Origin: Streptomyces sp. TRM49041
Lineage (GTDB): Bacteria; Actinomycetota; Actinomycetes; Streptomycetales; Streptomycetaceae
Reading direction: 5' to 3'
Assembly (NCBI RefSeq): GCF_008271805.1
Contig: NZ_VSRY01000170.1
Location: 30,701 to 94,700, forward strand
DNA: 64,000 bases
The notes beneath the pieces are model-generated. The model was not told the DNA's origin, searched no databases, and saw only the letters and a program-made list of their open reading frames with translations. A program made the position numbers and the translations under genes. This document shows positions 9,004 through 17,127 of this stretch, piece after piece (positions within the stretch are counted from its first letter, which is position 1; each line of letters begins with the position of its first letter).

Positions 9004-10020
9004 CTAGATCCACCCGCGTTCCCGTGCCAGCAGCGCCGCATGCACCCGGTTGCTCGCGCCCAGGGACTGGAGCAGTTCGGCGATGTGCCGCCGGTAGGTC
9101 CGTACGGAGACGCCCAACTCCCTTGCCCGGGCCTCGTCCTTACCGGCCGTGCACATGGACACCAGCACCCGCCGCTCCATCTCGGTGAGCTCGCCCTCGA
9201 CGGTGGTCCCCGTACCGTGCCGCTCCTTGAGGACGAGGTCGAAATCCTCGGAGGCGTCCCAGATCTTCTCGAACAGGGCGATGATGTTGGCGACGAGTCC
9301 GCCGCGCCGGGCGAGGAGGGCGCCCCGCGAGGTGTTCGCGGGATCGAGCGGCACCAGCGCGGTACTGCGGTCGTAGACGAGCAACCGTTCACCGGTGCTG
9401 GCGGATACCCGTATCTCGGCTCCGTGGGCGACGAGCTCCCGCAGGTAGTCGGAGGTCGCCGGATCGTCGAGCACATCGGTGACGACCACGTTACGGATCC
9501 GCACCCCGCGCCGCAGGCATCGGAGGTCGAGCGGCCGGGAGCGGGCGATGTTCTCGGGCGAGAGCTTGCGGTAGGGCTCGACGGAGAGGATCTCGTCCCG
9601 GGCGAAGAAGGCCAGATCGTCGATCCGGTTGCGGATCTCGCTGAGGCTCTCCAGCTGCTCGATCCCGGGATCGGCGGCGTACGACCGCGCGGCCTGCTCG
9701 GCCCGCAGGCCGTCCACGACGTGCCGGGAGCGGGTGACACGCATCAGCTCCTGGTGCAGCTCGTGCATCCGGGCGTCCATCAGCCGCGTGAGGGCGACCT
9801 CGGGATCCACAGGAGAGACAACGCTGTCACCGTCCCCGCCCACCCACTGCAGCAGTCCCAGATCCCGCAGCCGCCGCAGGCATCGCCGGGCGTCCTCGGG
9901 GCTGTCGTGCAGGAGCAGATGGATGTCGTCGGTGGAGGTGTCAGGGTTCCGCAGGAAGTGCCGGTAGACCTCTTCCTCCTGCGCGGACACACCGAACACG
10001 GCCATCTCGTTCTCGCGCAT
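9004..10020 (-). CDS. TrmB/LuxR-type helix-turn-helix transcriptional regulator
   Basis: A 338-residue regulator with a C-terminal LuxR-type HTH ('LTEMERRVLVSMCTAGKDEA', then 'RARELGVSVRTYRRHIAELL', about residues 275-320) and an N-terminal TrmB-like winged helix ('EEEVYRHFLRNPDTSTDDIH'). The middle has a phospholipase D-like/effector fold pattern common to this actinomycete family. I chose the ATG at 10020 because GGGGGGA lies just before it; a longer frame to 10194 adds a low-complexity Arg-rich extension. Such regulators are often cluster-situated in RiPP loci, so it may control the peptide genes upstream. Confidence 0.82.
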   Translation of the reverse strand: MRENEMAVFGVSAQEEEVYRHFLRNPDTSTDDIHLLLHDSPEDARRCLRRLRDLGLLQWVGGDGDSVVSPVDPEVALTRLMDARMHELHQELMRVTRSRHVVDGLRAEQAARSYAADPGIEQLESLSEIRNRIDDLAFFARDEILSVEPYRKLSPENIARSRPLDLRCLRRGVRIRNVVVTDVLDDPATSDYLRELVAHGAEIRVSASTGERLLVYDRSTALVPLDPANTSRGALLARRGGLVANIIALFEKIWDASEDFDLVLKERHGTGTTVEGELTEMERRVLVSMCTAGKDEARARELGVSVRTYRRHIAELLQSLGASNRVHAALLARERGWI

Positions 10021-10228
10021 GTTCCCCCCGAGATCGATCGTGCCAAGACCCGGTGGAGAAAGCGCGGATGGTCGGTCGGCGCGCACCGGGATGATGCGGC
10101 CAAAGTGTAGGTGAAGTGTCTGGGCATGTGTCTTTCCCGTGCGGGAACCAAATGGTGACGCTTCTGCCCGGCCGCCGCGCGCCCGGTACGGCATCCCCCG
10201 TGGGAAGAGCCGGGTCCGGGGATACGCG

Positions 10229-10264
10229 ACGGCGGGCCGGCGCCGTGAGGTGCCGGCCCGCCGT
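10229..10264 (-). terminator. Strong hairpin terminator after the aquaporin gene
   Basis: Perfect 13-base stem: left arm 10229-10241, right arm 10252-10264, loop of 10 bases. It lies about 50 bases downstream of the aquaporin stop on the minus strand. Confidence 0.7.
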
Positions 10265-10312
10265 GCGTCCGAGGCGCCTCTGGGCGCGTAACCGCAGCCC
10301 CTTCGGCGTCTG

Positions 10313-11107
10313 TCAGGAGGCCGCCGGGGCGTTCTGCCGGGCGGTCTTTGCGGGAGCGTTCCGTACGGCGCCCCGCTCGGCGGACGGGCGCAGCGCGGCG
10401 GAGAGGCCCGCCGCGAGGAGGGCCCCGGCGACCGGGGCGGCCAGGTACACCCACAGCAGCCCGGTCTGCCCGGAGAGCAGGGCCGGGCCGAGCTGGCGGG
10501 CGGGGTTGACGGCGCCGCCGGACAGCGGACCGAACCCGATGACGACGGCCGCGACGGAGCCGCCGATCACCACGGGCAGATGCTTCGCCAGCCGGGGGCG
10601 GGCGATGGCGACGGCGACGACCAGCAGGATGGCGGCCATGCAGCCCGCCTCGGCGGCGAACACGGCGGCCGGGTGCCAGTCGGGGGCCGGGGCGATGGCC
10701 GCGTACCGGACCGCCGCGGCGGGCTCGCCCCACACGAGCCGCGCCAGCGCGACCCCGGCGACGGAGCCGGTCAGCTGGGCGGCGACGAACGGCGCCACGG
10801 CCCGTCCGGGGAAGACCCGCAGCAGCCACAGGGCGAGCGTGACGGCCGGGTTGAGGTGTCCGGCGGTGCCGCGGCGCATGGCGGGGCCGAGGACGGCGGT
10901 GACGATCGCGCCGACCATCAGCCCCATCGCCACCAGCCGGCTCTCCGGGCCGGGCAGCAGCCGGTTCAGCGGGGAGTCGGGGAGGGCGGTCCACCGCACG
11001 GCGGTGACCACGGCGAACAGGGTGGCGGTGGTCAGAACGCACTCGTACAGGGCGGTCCGGAGTCGGGTGGGCCGGGTCTCGGGGGTCTCGGGGGTCTCGG
11101 ATGTCAT
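10313..11107 (-). CDS. MIP-family aquaporin / glycerol channel
   Basis: A 264-residue major intrinsic protein with six membrane segments and two NPA half-helices: 'GHLNPAVTLAL' (about residue 85) and 'GGAVNPARQLGP' (about residue 200). It forms a passive channel for water or small neutral solutes in the cytoplasmic membrane. Loop E lacks the Asp that follows the second NPA in classical glycerol facilitators (here NPARQ rather than NPARD), which favours a water channel. A C-terminal Ala/Arg-rich tail extends past the last helix. It runs in the same direction as the pirin gene, 34 bases after it, so the two may be co-transcribed. Confidence 0.88.
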   Translation of the reverse strand: MTSETPETPETRPTRLRTALYECVLTTATLFAVVTAVRWTALPDSPLNRLLPGPESRLVAMGLMVGAIVTAVLGPAMRRGTAGHLNPAVTLALWLLRVFPGRAVAPFVAAQLTGSVAGVALARLVWGEPAAAVRYAAIAPAPDWHPAAVFAAEAGCMAAILLVVAVAIARPRLAKHLPVVIGGSVAAVVIGFGPLSGGAVNPARQLGPALLSGQTGLLWVYLAAPVAGALLAAGLSAALRPSAERGAVRNAPAKTARQNAPAAS

Positions 11108-11141
11108 GGTTCTGGTTCCTCTTCCTGGTGGCCGCCGCCGG

Positions 11142-12149
11142 TCAGCCGACGTCCGCCTCCGAAGTCACGGACGGGGACGGCACGTCCAGGTGCCGGGCGG
11201 GCACCGTGCCGAGGCGTCCGGCGCGGTAGTCCTCGACGGCCTGCGCGATCTCCTCGCGGGTGTTCATCACGAAGGGGCCGTACTGGGCGACCGGTTCGCG
11301 CAGCGGGCGGCCTCCGAAGACCAGGACGTCCAACGCGCCGGCGAGACCGTCCTGCCGGCTGTCGGCGGTGACGCTGATCGTGTCGCCCTCCTCGCCGTAC
11401 AGGGCCATCTGTCCCTCGCGCAGCGGGCGCCCGGCGGGTCCGGCGGTGCCCTGCCCGCCGAACGCGTAGACGAGGGCGTTGAAGCCGGGCGGCCAGGGCA
11501 GTTCGAGGCGGGCGCCGGGACTGACCGTGGCATGGATCAGGGTGATGGGGGTGGCCGTGGCGCCGGGGCCGCGGTGGCCGTCGAGCTCGCCGGCGATGAT
11601 CCGGAGCAGGGCGCCTCCGTCGGCGGAGCTGAGGAGGGTGAGCTTGTCGCCGCGGATGTCCTGGTAGCGGGGCGGGTTCCACTTGGCCGCGGCGGGCAGG
11701 TTGACCCACAGCTGGAAGGACTGCATGACGCCGCCTCGGGCGAGCATCCGCTCGGTGGGCATCTCGTCGTGGAGGATGCCCGACCCGGCGGTCATCCACT
11801 GCGTGTCGCCGTCGCCGATGACGCCCCCGCCACCGTTGGAGTCCTGGTGGGCGACCGCGCCGTCCACGACGTACGACACGGTCTCGAAGCCGCGGTGCGG
11901 GTGCCAGGGGGCGCCCTTGGCCTCACCGGGCGCGTAGTCGACGGCTCCGACGTGGTCGAGCATCAGGAACGGGTCGGTGTGGCGGGGGGCGAGCGGCCCG
12001 GGGAAGGCTCGGCGGATGGGGAACCCCGCGCCCTCGAAGCCGGGCTCCGCGGTGATGACGCCGCGCACCCGGCGCTCGGCGGTGAGAGCCGGGTCGGGGC
12101 GGCGTACGCGCTGGAGCAGGAGCAGATCGTCGACGGTGACGGCGGGCAT
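11142..12149 (-). CDS. Pirin-family protein
   Basis: A 335-residue bicupin. The metal site of pirins is visible in 'WHPHRGFETVSYVVDG' and 'HQDSNG', with 'TAGSGILHDEMP' completing the cupin. Pirins bind Fe and either cleave flavonols or act as redox-sensing partners; which applies here is unknown. Start ATG at 12149 is chosen for the GAAGGA ribosome site; an upstream GTG extension to 12197 has no such site. The pirin and aquaporin genes form a probable two-gene unit divergent from asparagine synthase. Confidence 0.9.
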   Translation of the reverse strand: MPAVTVDDLLLLQRVRRPDPALTAERRVRGVITAEPGFEGAGFPIRRAFPGPLAPRHTDPFLMLDHVGAVDYAPGEAKGAPWHPHRGFETVSYVVDGAVAHQDSNGGGGVIGDGDTQWMTAGSGILHDEMPTERMLARGGVMQSFQLWVNLPAAAKWNPPRYQDIRGDKLTLLSSADGGALLRIIAGELDGHRGPGATATPITLIHATVSPGARLELPWPPGFNALVYAFGGQGTAGPAGRPLREGQMALYGEEGDTISVTADSRQDGLAGALDVLVFGGRPLREPVAQYGPFVMNTREEIAQAVEDYRAGRLGTVPARHLDVPSPSVTSEADVG

Positions 12150-12246
12150 GGCACGTCCTTCCACGTAGGTGTACGCGCAGGAACATGCGCCCTGCACCGG
12201 CCGTGGACAAGCCGCGCCGGCCCACTCCGTCAGGTCGCCGCCGTAC

Positions 12247-12281
12247 GCGACTTCAGGAAGTCGCCGTCACTTGACGAAGTG
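12247..12281. promoter_or_regulatory. Two adjacent palindromes upstream of asnB
   Basis: GCGACTTC-AG-GAAGTCGC (12247-12264) followed after 3 bases by CACTT-GACG-AAGTG (12268-12281). Both share the ACTTC/GAAGT core and lie in the 252-base gap between divergent pirin and asnB genes. A TTGACG at 12271 could be a -35 element overlapped by the second palindrome. This looks like an operator pair for an unknown dimeric repressor. Confidence 0.5.
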
Positions 12282-12401
12282 AACCGGCCACCGTGGACCG
12301 GCCGTTCCGGGCGCCCGGAGAGTGGCGGCAGCGGACGGGCACCGGCCCGGCCGTCCACGACCGACCCGCCCCACAGCGCTATCGAGAGGAACCGGTGACA
12401 C

Positions 12402-14255
12402 ATGTGCGGCCTTGCCGGATGGGTTAGCCACCAGCGCGATCTGACCGCGTACACGGACATGGCCGCGGCCATGACCCACACCATGGAATGCCGCGGCCCG
12501 GACGCCTGGGGGCTGTGGACCTCGCCCCACGCGATCCTCGGGCACCGCCGGCTCGCGATCATCGACCTCGAGGGCGGCCGCCAGCCGATGGCCGCCGCCG
12601 AGGACGACACTCTGCCCGTCATCACATACACGGGCGAGGTGTACAACTTCCGTGAGCTGCGCGAGGAGCTGCGCGGCCTGGGCCACACGTTCCGCACGTC
12701 CAGCGACACCGAGGTGGTGCTCCGCGCCTACCTGGAGTGGGGCGTGGACTTCGCGGAGCGCCTCAACGGCATCTACGCCTTCGCCATCTGGGACCCGCGC
12801 ACCGAGGAACTGCTCCTCGTGCGTGACCGGATGGGGGTGAAGCCGCTCTACTACTACCCGACCGCCGACGGTGTGCTGTTCGCGTCGGAGCCGAAGGCGA
12901 TCCTCGCCCACGAGGACGCGGAGGCGGTCGTCGACGCGGACGGGCTGCGGGAGATCTTCAGCATCGTGAAGACCCCCGGCCACGCCGTCTTCCGCGGCAT
13001 GCGCGAGGTGCTGCCCGCGACCGTGCTGCGCTTCGGCCGCGACGGTCTCGTGGAGACCAAGGAGTACTGGAAGCTGCGGGCCGTCCCCCACACCGACGAC
13101 CTGGACACCACGGTCGGCAGGGTGCGGGAGCTGCTGGAGGACATCGTCGAGCGGCAGCTCGTCGCGGACGTCACCGTGGGCACGCTGCTCTCCGGCGGCC
13201 TGGACTCCAGCGCGGTGACCGCGCTCGCCGCCAAGGCGCTGGAGAAGCAGGGCGTGACCGAGCCCATCCGGGCGTTCTCGGTGGACTTCAAGGGGCACGA
13301 GGAGCGCTTCGAGTCGAACGTCCAGTGGGAGGACCCCGACACGCCCTTCGCGATCGAGGTCGCCCGGCATGTGGGCGCCGAGCACATCGTCGTCGAGCTG
13401 GACAACGAGGACGTCCTCGACGACGAGGTGCGCGACACGGTGCTGCGTGCCCAGGACCTGCCGGTGTCGACCGGCGACATGGAGTACTCGCTGCTCATCC
13501 TGTGCCGGGCGCTGAAGGAGCAGATGACGGTCGCGCTGTCCGGTGAGGCGGCGGACGAGCTGTTCGGCGGCTACACCTGGTTCCACGACCCGGAGGCCGT
13601 CGCGAACGACTCCTTCCCGTGGCACCACCCGTTCGAGAAGGCCGGCGGCATCGGCGCACTGCGTACGATCGGCCTGTGGGACCGGCTCGGTCTCTCCGAG
13701 TACGTGAAGGAGCGGTACGCCCAGGCGCTGGACGAGGTGCCGCGGCTGGCGGGCGAGAGCGGCACCGAGGCCCGGATGCGTGAGATCACGTATCTCAACC
13801 TCACCCGCTGGGAGAACTTCCTGCTGGACCGCAAGGACCGCATCAGCATGGCCGTCAGCCTCGAGGTGCGGGTGCCGTTCACCGACCATCGTCTCGTCGA
13901 GTACGTGTACAACACGCCGTGGGCGATGAAGACGTTCGACGGCCGCGAGAAGAGCCTGCTGCGCGCCGCCATGCGCGGTGTCCTGCCGGACTCGGTGCTG
14001 GACCGCAAGAAGAACCCGTACCCGTCGACGCAGGACCGGAAGTACGAACTCGCCCTGCGCGAGCGTGTCGAGGCGCTGCTCACCGAGGGCGCCCCGGTGC
14101 TGAAGCTCGTGTCGGAGGACGAGATCCGCAGGCTCCTGGACGTGCCGGAGGGTTCGTACGGGGTCGGCGGCCCCTGGAGCGCCCGGGCCGTGCTCGAGCG
14201 GCTGATCGAGTTCAACACGTGGGTCACCGCGTACGGGGTCCGGGTCGAGCTGTAG
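12402..14255 (+). CDS. asnB: Asparagine synthase (glutamine-hydrolysing)
   Basis: A 617-residue class II amidotransferase that makes asparagine from aspartate, glutamine and ATP. The N-terminal Ntn glutaminase domain begins MCGLAG, with Cys2 as nucleophile, and has 'MECRGPDAWG' and 'LGHRRLAIIDLEGGRQPM'. The synthetase domain has the pyrophosphate loop 'LLSGGLDSSAVTAL' near residue 264 and 'VALSGEAADELFGGY' near residue 370. GAGAGGAA precedes the ATG. It stands alone, ended by a strong hairpin, in Streptomyces-typical length. Homologues in biosynthetic clusters amidate other substrates, but nothing nearby suggests that. Confidence 0.95.
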   Translation: MCGLAGWVSHQRDLTAYTDMAAAMTHTMECRGPDAWGLWTSPHAILGHRRLAIIDLEGGRQPMAAAEDDTLPVITYTGEVYNFRELREELRGLGHTFRTSSDTEVVLRAYLEWGVDFAERLNGIYAFAIWDPRTEELLLVRDRMGVKPLYYYPTADGVLFASEPKAILAHEDAEAVVDADGLREIFSIVKTPGHAVFRGMREVLPATVLRFGRDGLVETKEYWKLRAVPHTDDLDTTVGRVRELLEDIVERQLVADVTVGTLLSGGLDSSAVTALAAKALEKQGVTEPIRAFSVDFKGHEERFESNVQWEDPDTPFAIEVARHVGAEHIVVELDNEDVLDDEVRDTVLRAQDLPVSTGDMEYSLLILCRALKEQMTVALSGEAADELFGGYTWFHDPEAVANDSFPWHHPFEKAGGIGALRTIGLWDRLGLSEYVKERYAQALDEVPRLAGESGTEARMREITYLNLTRWENFLLDRKDRISMAVSLEVRVPFTDHRLVEYVYNTPWAMKTFDGREKSLLRAAMRGVLPDSVLDRKKNPYPSTQDRKYELALRERVEALLTEGAPVLKLVSEDEIRRLLDVPEGSYGVGGPWSARAVLERLIEFNTWVTAYGVRVEL

Positions 14256-14272
14256 GCGAGGCTCGACGCCCC

Positions 14273-14303
14273 GCGCGCCCGGCCTCCCGGTGGCCGGGCG
14301 CGC
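14273..14303 (+). terminator. Hairpin terminator after asnB
   Basis: Perfect 12-base stem (14273-14284 with 14292-14303) and a 7-base loop, 18 bases after the asnB stop. Confidence 0.75.
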
Positions 14304-14306
14304 GCC

Positions 14307-14401
14307 CCTCCCTCTCCCCTCACACCCTCTCCCCCTCCCCCTCCCCCTCCCCCTCCCACTCCCCCTCCCGCGCACCGTCTCCCTCGCTCCCTCCCTCCCT
14401 T
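14307..14401. repeat. Polypyrimidine (C/T) simple-sequence tract
   Basis: An almost uninterrupted CCCTCC/CCCCTC run of about 95 bases between the asnB terminator and the DsbA-like gene. It ends just before the ribosome site CAGGAGAA. The opposite strand is purine-rich, so triplex or slippage-prone structure is possible. Confidence 0.7.
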
Positions 14402-14420
14402 CACAGCCAGGAGAACCGAC

Positions 14421-15122
14421 ATGGCAACCCCTTCCGCCCCGGTCGTGACCGTCTGGTCGGACATCGGGTGCCCGTGGGCGAGTCTCGCCCTGCACACACT
14501 GCACGCCGCCGCCGACCGGCGCGGCCAGACCCTGCTGATCGACCACCGTGCCTTCCCGCTGGAGCTGTTCAACCGGCAGCCCACGCCGAAGTTCATCGTC
14601 GACCCCGAGGTCATCGTGATCGCCGCGCGCCGCCCCGAGCTGGGCTGGCGGCTGTGGGCGGCCCGGGAGTCCGAGTACCCGGTCACCACGCTGCCCGCGC
14701 TGGAGGCGGTGCAGGCCGCGAAGGACCCGGCCGTCGGCGGCCTGCGGGCCAGTGGTGAGCTGGACCGCGCGCTGCGCCACGCCTTCTACGCGGAGAACGC
14801 CTGCATCAGCGTCCACCCGGTGATCCTGGACATCGCCGAGCGGTGCGCGCACGTCGACGCCGGGGCACTGGCCGACGCGCTGGCGCGCGGCGCGGGGCGC
14901 TCCGAGGTGTACGAGCAGTGGCGCACCGCGCAGGGGCCGGACGTGCAGGGCAGCCCGCACCTCTTCGCCGCCGGCGGCTACGCCGTGCACAACCCTGGGG
15001 CCACGTTCACCTGGACCGGCGACCCGGCGCAGGGCGGGCTCCCCCGGTTCGACGCCTATGAAGCGGCGTGGGCCGACGAGTTGCTGGACAAGCTGGGCGC
15101 GGAGCGGGGTTCCGCGTCATGA
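14421..15122 (+). CDS. DsbA-family (FrnE-like) thioredoxin-fold protein
   Basis: A 233-residue cytoplasmic protein of the DsbA/2-hydroxychromene-2-carboxylate isomerase superfamily. The active-site region reads 'VWSDIGCPWASLALHTL' with a single Cys, whereas FrnE-like dithiol oxidoreductases have Cys-Pro-Trp-Cys; the resolving Cys is replaced by Ala. A C-terminal 'GSPHLFAAGGYAVHNPG' contains the cis-Pro loop typical of the fold. AGGAGAA precedes the ATG. The missing second Cys suggests either a monothiol enzyme or a glutathione/mycothiol-type isomerase rather than a disulfide oxidase. It is 35 bases upstream of the SDR gene and probably co-transcribed with it. Confidence 0.8.
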   Translation: MATPSAPVVTVWSDIGCPWASLALHTLHAAADRRGQTLLIDHRAFPLELFNRQPTPKFIVDPEVIVIAARRPELGWRLWAARESEYPVTTLPALEAVQAAKDPAVGGLRASGELDRALRHAFYAENACISVHPVILDIAERCAHVDAGALADALARGAGRSEVYEQWRTAQGPDVQGSPHLFAAGGYAVHNPGATFTWTGDPAQGGLPRFDAYEAAWADELLDKLGAERGSAS

Positions 15123-15157
15123 AGACCGCTCGACGCACCGAGGAAAGAGGTACTCCG

Positions 15158-15901
15158 ATGTCGGCACGATTCGCGGGCAAGGTCGCCCTGGTCGCCGGGG
15201 CGGGCGACGGCATCTGCCGGGCCACCGCGCTGGCGTTCGCCCAGGAGGGGGCGACGGTGATGCTCGCCGGTCCCGAGTCCGAGGACCTCGAGGGCACGGT
15301 GAAGCTGATCCGCGACGCGGGCGGCAGGGCCGACCATGTGGTCGCGGACCTGACCGCCGTCGGTTCGGCGGCCGCCCTGCGTATGGTGAAGGCGGCCGAG
15401 GAGCGCTTCGGGACGATCGACATCGCGTTCAACAACGCGACCGTCACCGGCCCGACGCGGAACGTGGCCGACATCTGCGAGACGGTGTGGGCCGAGACGC
15501 TCGCGGCCAACCTCACGGGCGTGTGGATGGCGATGAAGCACGAGCTGGCGCACATGGAGCGCAACGGCAGGGGCGTCATCGTCAATACCGCCTGCAACAT
15601 GGCCGCGACCGGCCGGCTGGTCGGCATGGGCGCGTACGCCGCGTCCAAGGCCGCCCTGAGCACCCTCACCCGCACGGCCGCCCACGAGTACGCGGCCAAG
15701 GGCATCCGCATCAACGCGATCAGCCCGGGCCCGGCGCACGAGCCGGACTCCGGCGGCACCGTCGTCCCCGGCCCGGGGCATGCGCTCTCGCGGGGCGCGA
15801 GCACCGAGGAGGTGGCGGAGACGGTGGTGTGGCTCTGCTCCGACGAGGCGGCGTTCGTGGTCGGCCACGACCTGGTCCTGGACAAGCGCTCGGCCGCCTG
15901 A
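15158..15901 (+). CDS. Short-chain dehydrogenase/reductase
   Basis: A 247-residue classical SDR oxidoreductase. The cofactor loop reads 'AGAGDGICRAT', i.e. the usual TGxxxGIG with the last Gly replaced by Cys. The active site has Tyr160 and Lys164 in 'YAASK', and Asn in 'FNNA'. The nominal catalytic Ser region reads 'NTACNMAATGRLVG'. ATG at 15158 is chosen for the AGGAAAGAGG ribosome site; an in-frame ATG at 15119 overlaps the end of the previous gene. Substrate unknown. The Cys substitution in the nucleotide loop is odd and may affect cofactor binding. Confidence 0.85.
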   Translation: MSARFAGKVALVAGAGDGICRATALAFAQEGATVMLAGPESEDLEGTVKLIRDAGGRADHVVADLTAVGSAAALRMVKAAEERFGTIDIAFNNATVTGPTRNVADICETVWAETLAANLTGVWMAMKHELAHMERNGRGVIVNTACNMAATGRLVGMGAYAASKAALSTLTRTAAHEYAAKGIRINAISPGPAHEPDSGGTVVPGPGHALSRGASTEEVAETVVWLCSDEAAFVVGHDLVLDKRSAA

Positions 15902-15987
15902 CCGCCCGGCGTTCCGCAACCAGTGGTGCGCGTGTGACGTCCTGCTCCATGTATTCCTCATGTGTCCAAGGAGAAGGGGGACATCGC

Positions 15988-16905
15988 ATGGATCTGATCG
16001 GAGCACGTCCGAACCGCCGCGCGCTGCTGGCCACCGGGGCCGGAGCGGCGCTGGCCGCCGCCGTGGCGGTGGCCGGGCCCGCGCACGCCGCGCCCGGCCC
16101 CGGCGGCGGGGTCAGGGGCCGGTTACGCGCGCTGGAGCGGAAGCACGACGCGCGGCTCGGGGCGTTCGCGTACGACACGGGGACCGGCCGGGCGGTGCGG
16201 TACCGGGCGGACGAGCTCTTCCCCATGGCGTCGCTGTTCAAGACCCTGGCCGCGGCGGCCGTGCTGCGGGATCTCGACCGGGACGGCGAAGTCCTCGCCA
16301 AGCGCGTCCACTACACCGCGCGGTACGTCGAGGACTCGGGCTACTCCCCGGTCACCGAGCAGGCGGCGAACATCGCGAACGGCATGACCGTCGGCGAACT
16401 GTCCGCCGCGGCCATCTGCCGGAGCGACAACACCGCGGCGAACCTGCTGCTGCGTGAGCTGGGCGGGCCGACCGCCGTCACCCGGTTCTGCCGGTCGCTC
16501 GGCGACGGGACGACCCGGCTCGACCGGTGGGAGCCGGAGCTCAACTCGGCGGAGCCCTGGCGGGTCACCGACACCACCAGCCCGCGCGCCATCGGCCGTA
16601 CGTACGCCCGGCTGGTCCTCGGCGACGCGCTCGCGGCGCACGACCGGGAGCGCCTGACGGACTGGATGCTCGCCAACACCACCAGCGAGGCGCGGTTCCG
16701 TGCCGGGCTGCCCGAGGGCTGGCTCCTCGCGGACAAGACGGGCGGCGGCGGGTACGGCGGCAACAACGACGTCGGCATCGCATGGCCGCCCGGGCGGCCA
16801 CCGGTCGTCCTGGCCGTCCTCACGACCAAGTTCGAAGCCGACGCCAAGGCCGACAACCCGCTTGTCGCCAAGGCGGCGGAGATCCTGGCGGAGGCGCTGA
16901 GCTAG
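15988..16905 (+). CDS. bla: Class A beta-lactamase (Tat-type signal)
   Basis: A 305-residue secreted serine beta-lactamase. The signal 'RPNRRALLATGAGAALAAAV' with twin Arg followed by 'GPAHA' fits Tat export, usual for Streptomyces enzymes. All class A motifs are visible: SLFK (Ser82-x-x-Lys85), SDN (146-148), EPELN (Glu184/Asn186 as the omega-loop pair) and KTG (250-252). AAGGAGAAGGGGG lies before the ATG. No blaI/blaR-like regulator is adjacent, so expression is probably constitutive or controlled from elsewhere. Confidence 0.92.
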   Translation: MDLIGARPNRRALLATGAGAALAAAVAVAGPAHAAPGPGGGVRGRLRALERKHDARLGAFAYDTGTGRAVRYRADELFPMASLFKTLAAAAVLRDLDRDGEVLAKRVHYTARYVEDSGYSPVTEQAANIANGMTVGELSAAAICRSDNTAANLLLRELGGPTAVTRFCRSLGDGTTRLDRWEPELNSAEPWRVTDTTSPRAIGRTYARLVLGDALAAHDRERLTDWMLANTTSEARFRAGLPEGWLLADKTGGGGYGGNNDVGIAWPPGRPPVVLAVLTTKFEADAKADNPLVAKAAEILAEALS

Positions 16906-16927
16906 GGAGTGTCCGGCCCGCCGGTGC

Positions 16928-16979
16928 CCCGGCTCGGGGTCCCGGCTCAGGGTCCCGGATCAGAGTCCCGGATCAGGGC
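16928..16979. repeat. 13-base tandem repeat (4 copies) across the end of the MetS gene
   Basis: Four head-to-tail copies of CCCGG(C/A)TC(A/G)G(G/A)G(T/C) at 16928-16940, 16941-16953, 16954-16966 and 16967-16979. The stop codon of the small transporter subunit lies in the third copy, so copy number can change the C-terminal tail and the spacer to the convergent beta-lactamase gene. Confidence 0.75.
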
Positions 16980-17127
16980 CCCTTGACGGGCCCTCCGCGG
17001 GCCGGACGCCCGGGGGCATGGGTTCCGGCTCGTCGGGGTGGCCGCGCAGGCGGAGGATCGCGGCGACCAGACCGCCCCACACGATCCCGATGGCGATGAT
17101 CATCATGATGATGGCGGACGCCGACAT
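16960..17127 (-). CDS. metS: Methionine/alanine importer small subunit
   Basis: A 55-residue one-helix membrane protein: MSASAIIMMIIAIGIVWGGL then a charged C-terminal tail rich in Pro and Glu. This is the signature of the small subunit that accompanies MetP-type NSS transporters (known from corynebacterial MetPS). Its ATG shares a base with the stop of the transporter gene (TGATG), so translation is coupled. The C-terminus is formed by a tandem repeat. Confidence 0.85.
   Translation of the reverse strand: MSASAIIMMIIAIGIVWGGLVAAILRLRGHPDEPEPMPPGVRPAEGPSRGPDPGL

Noticed and set aside
10116..12398. A 760-codon plus-strand open frame opposite the aquaporin and pirin genes
   Set aside because: No coherent domain and composition typical of antisense GC-rich DNA.
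12267..14990. A 907-codon open frame opposite asnB
   Set aside because: Antisense shadow without any motif or ribosome site; asnB on the plus strand is unambiguous.
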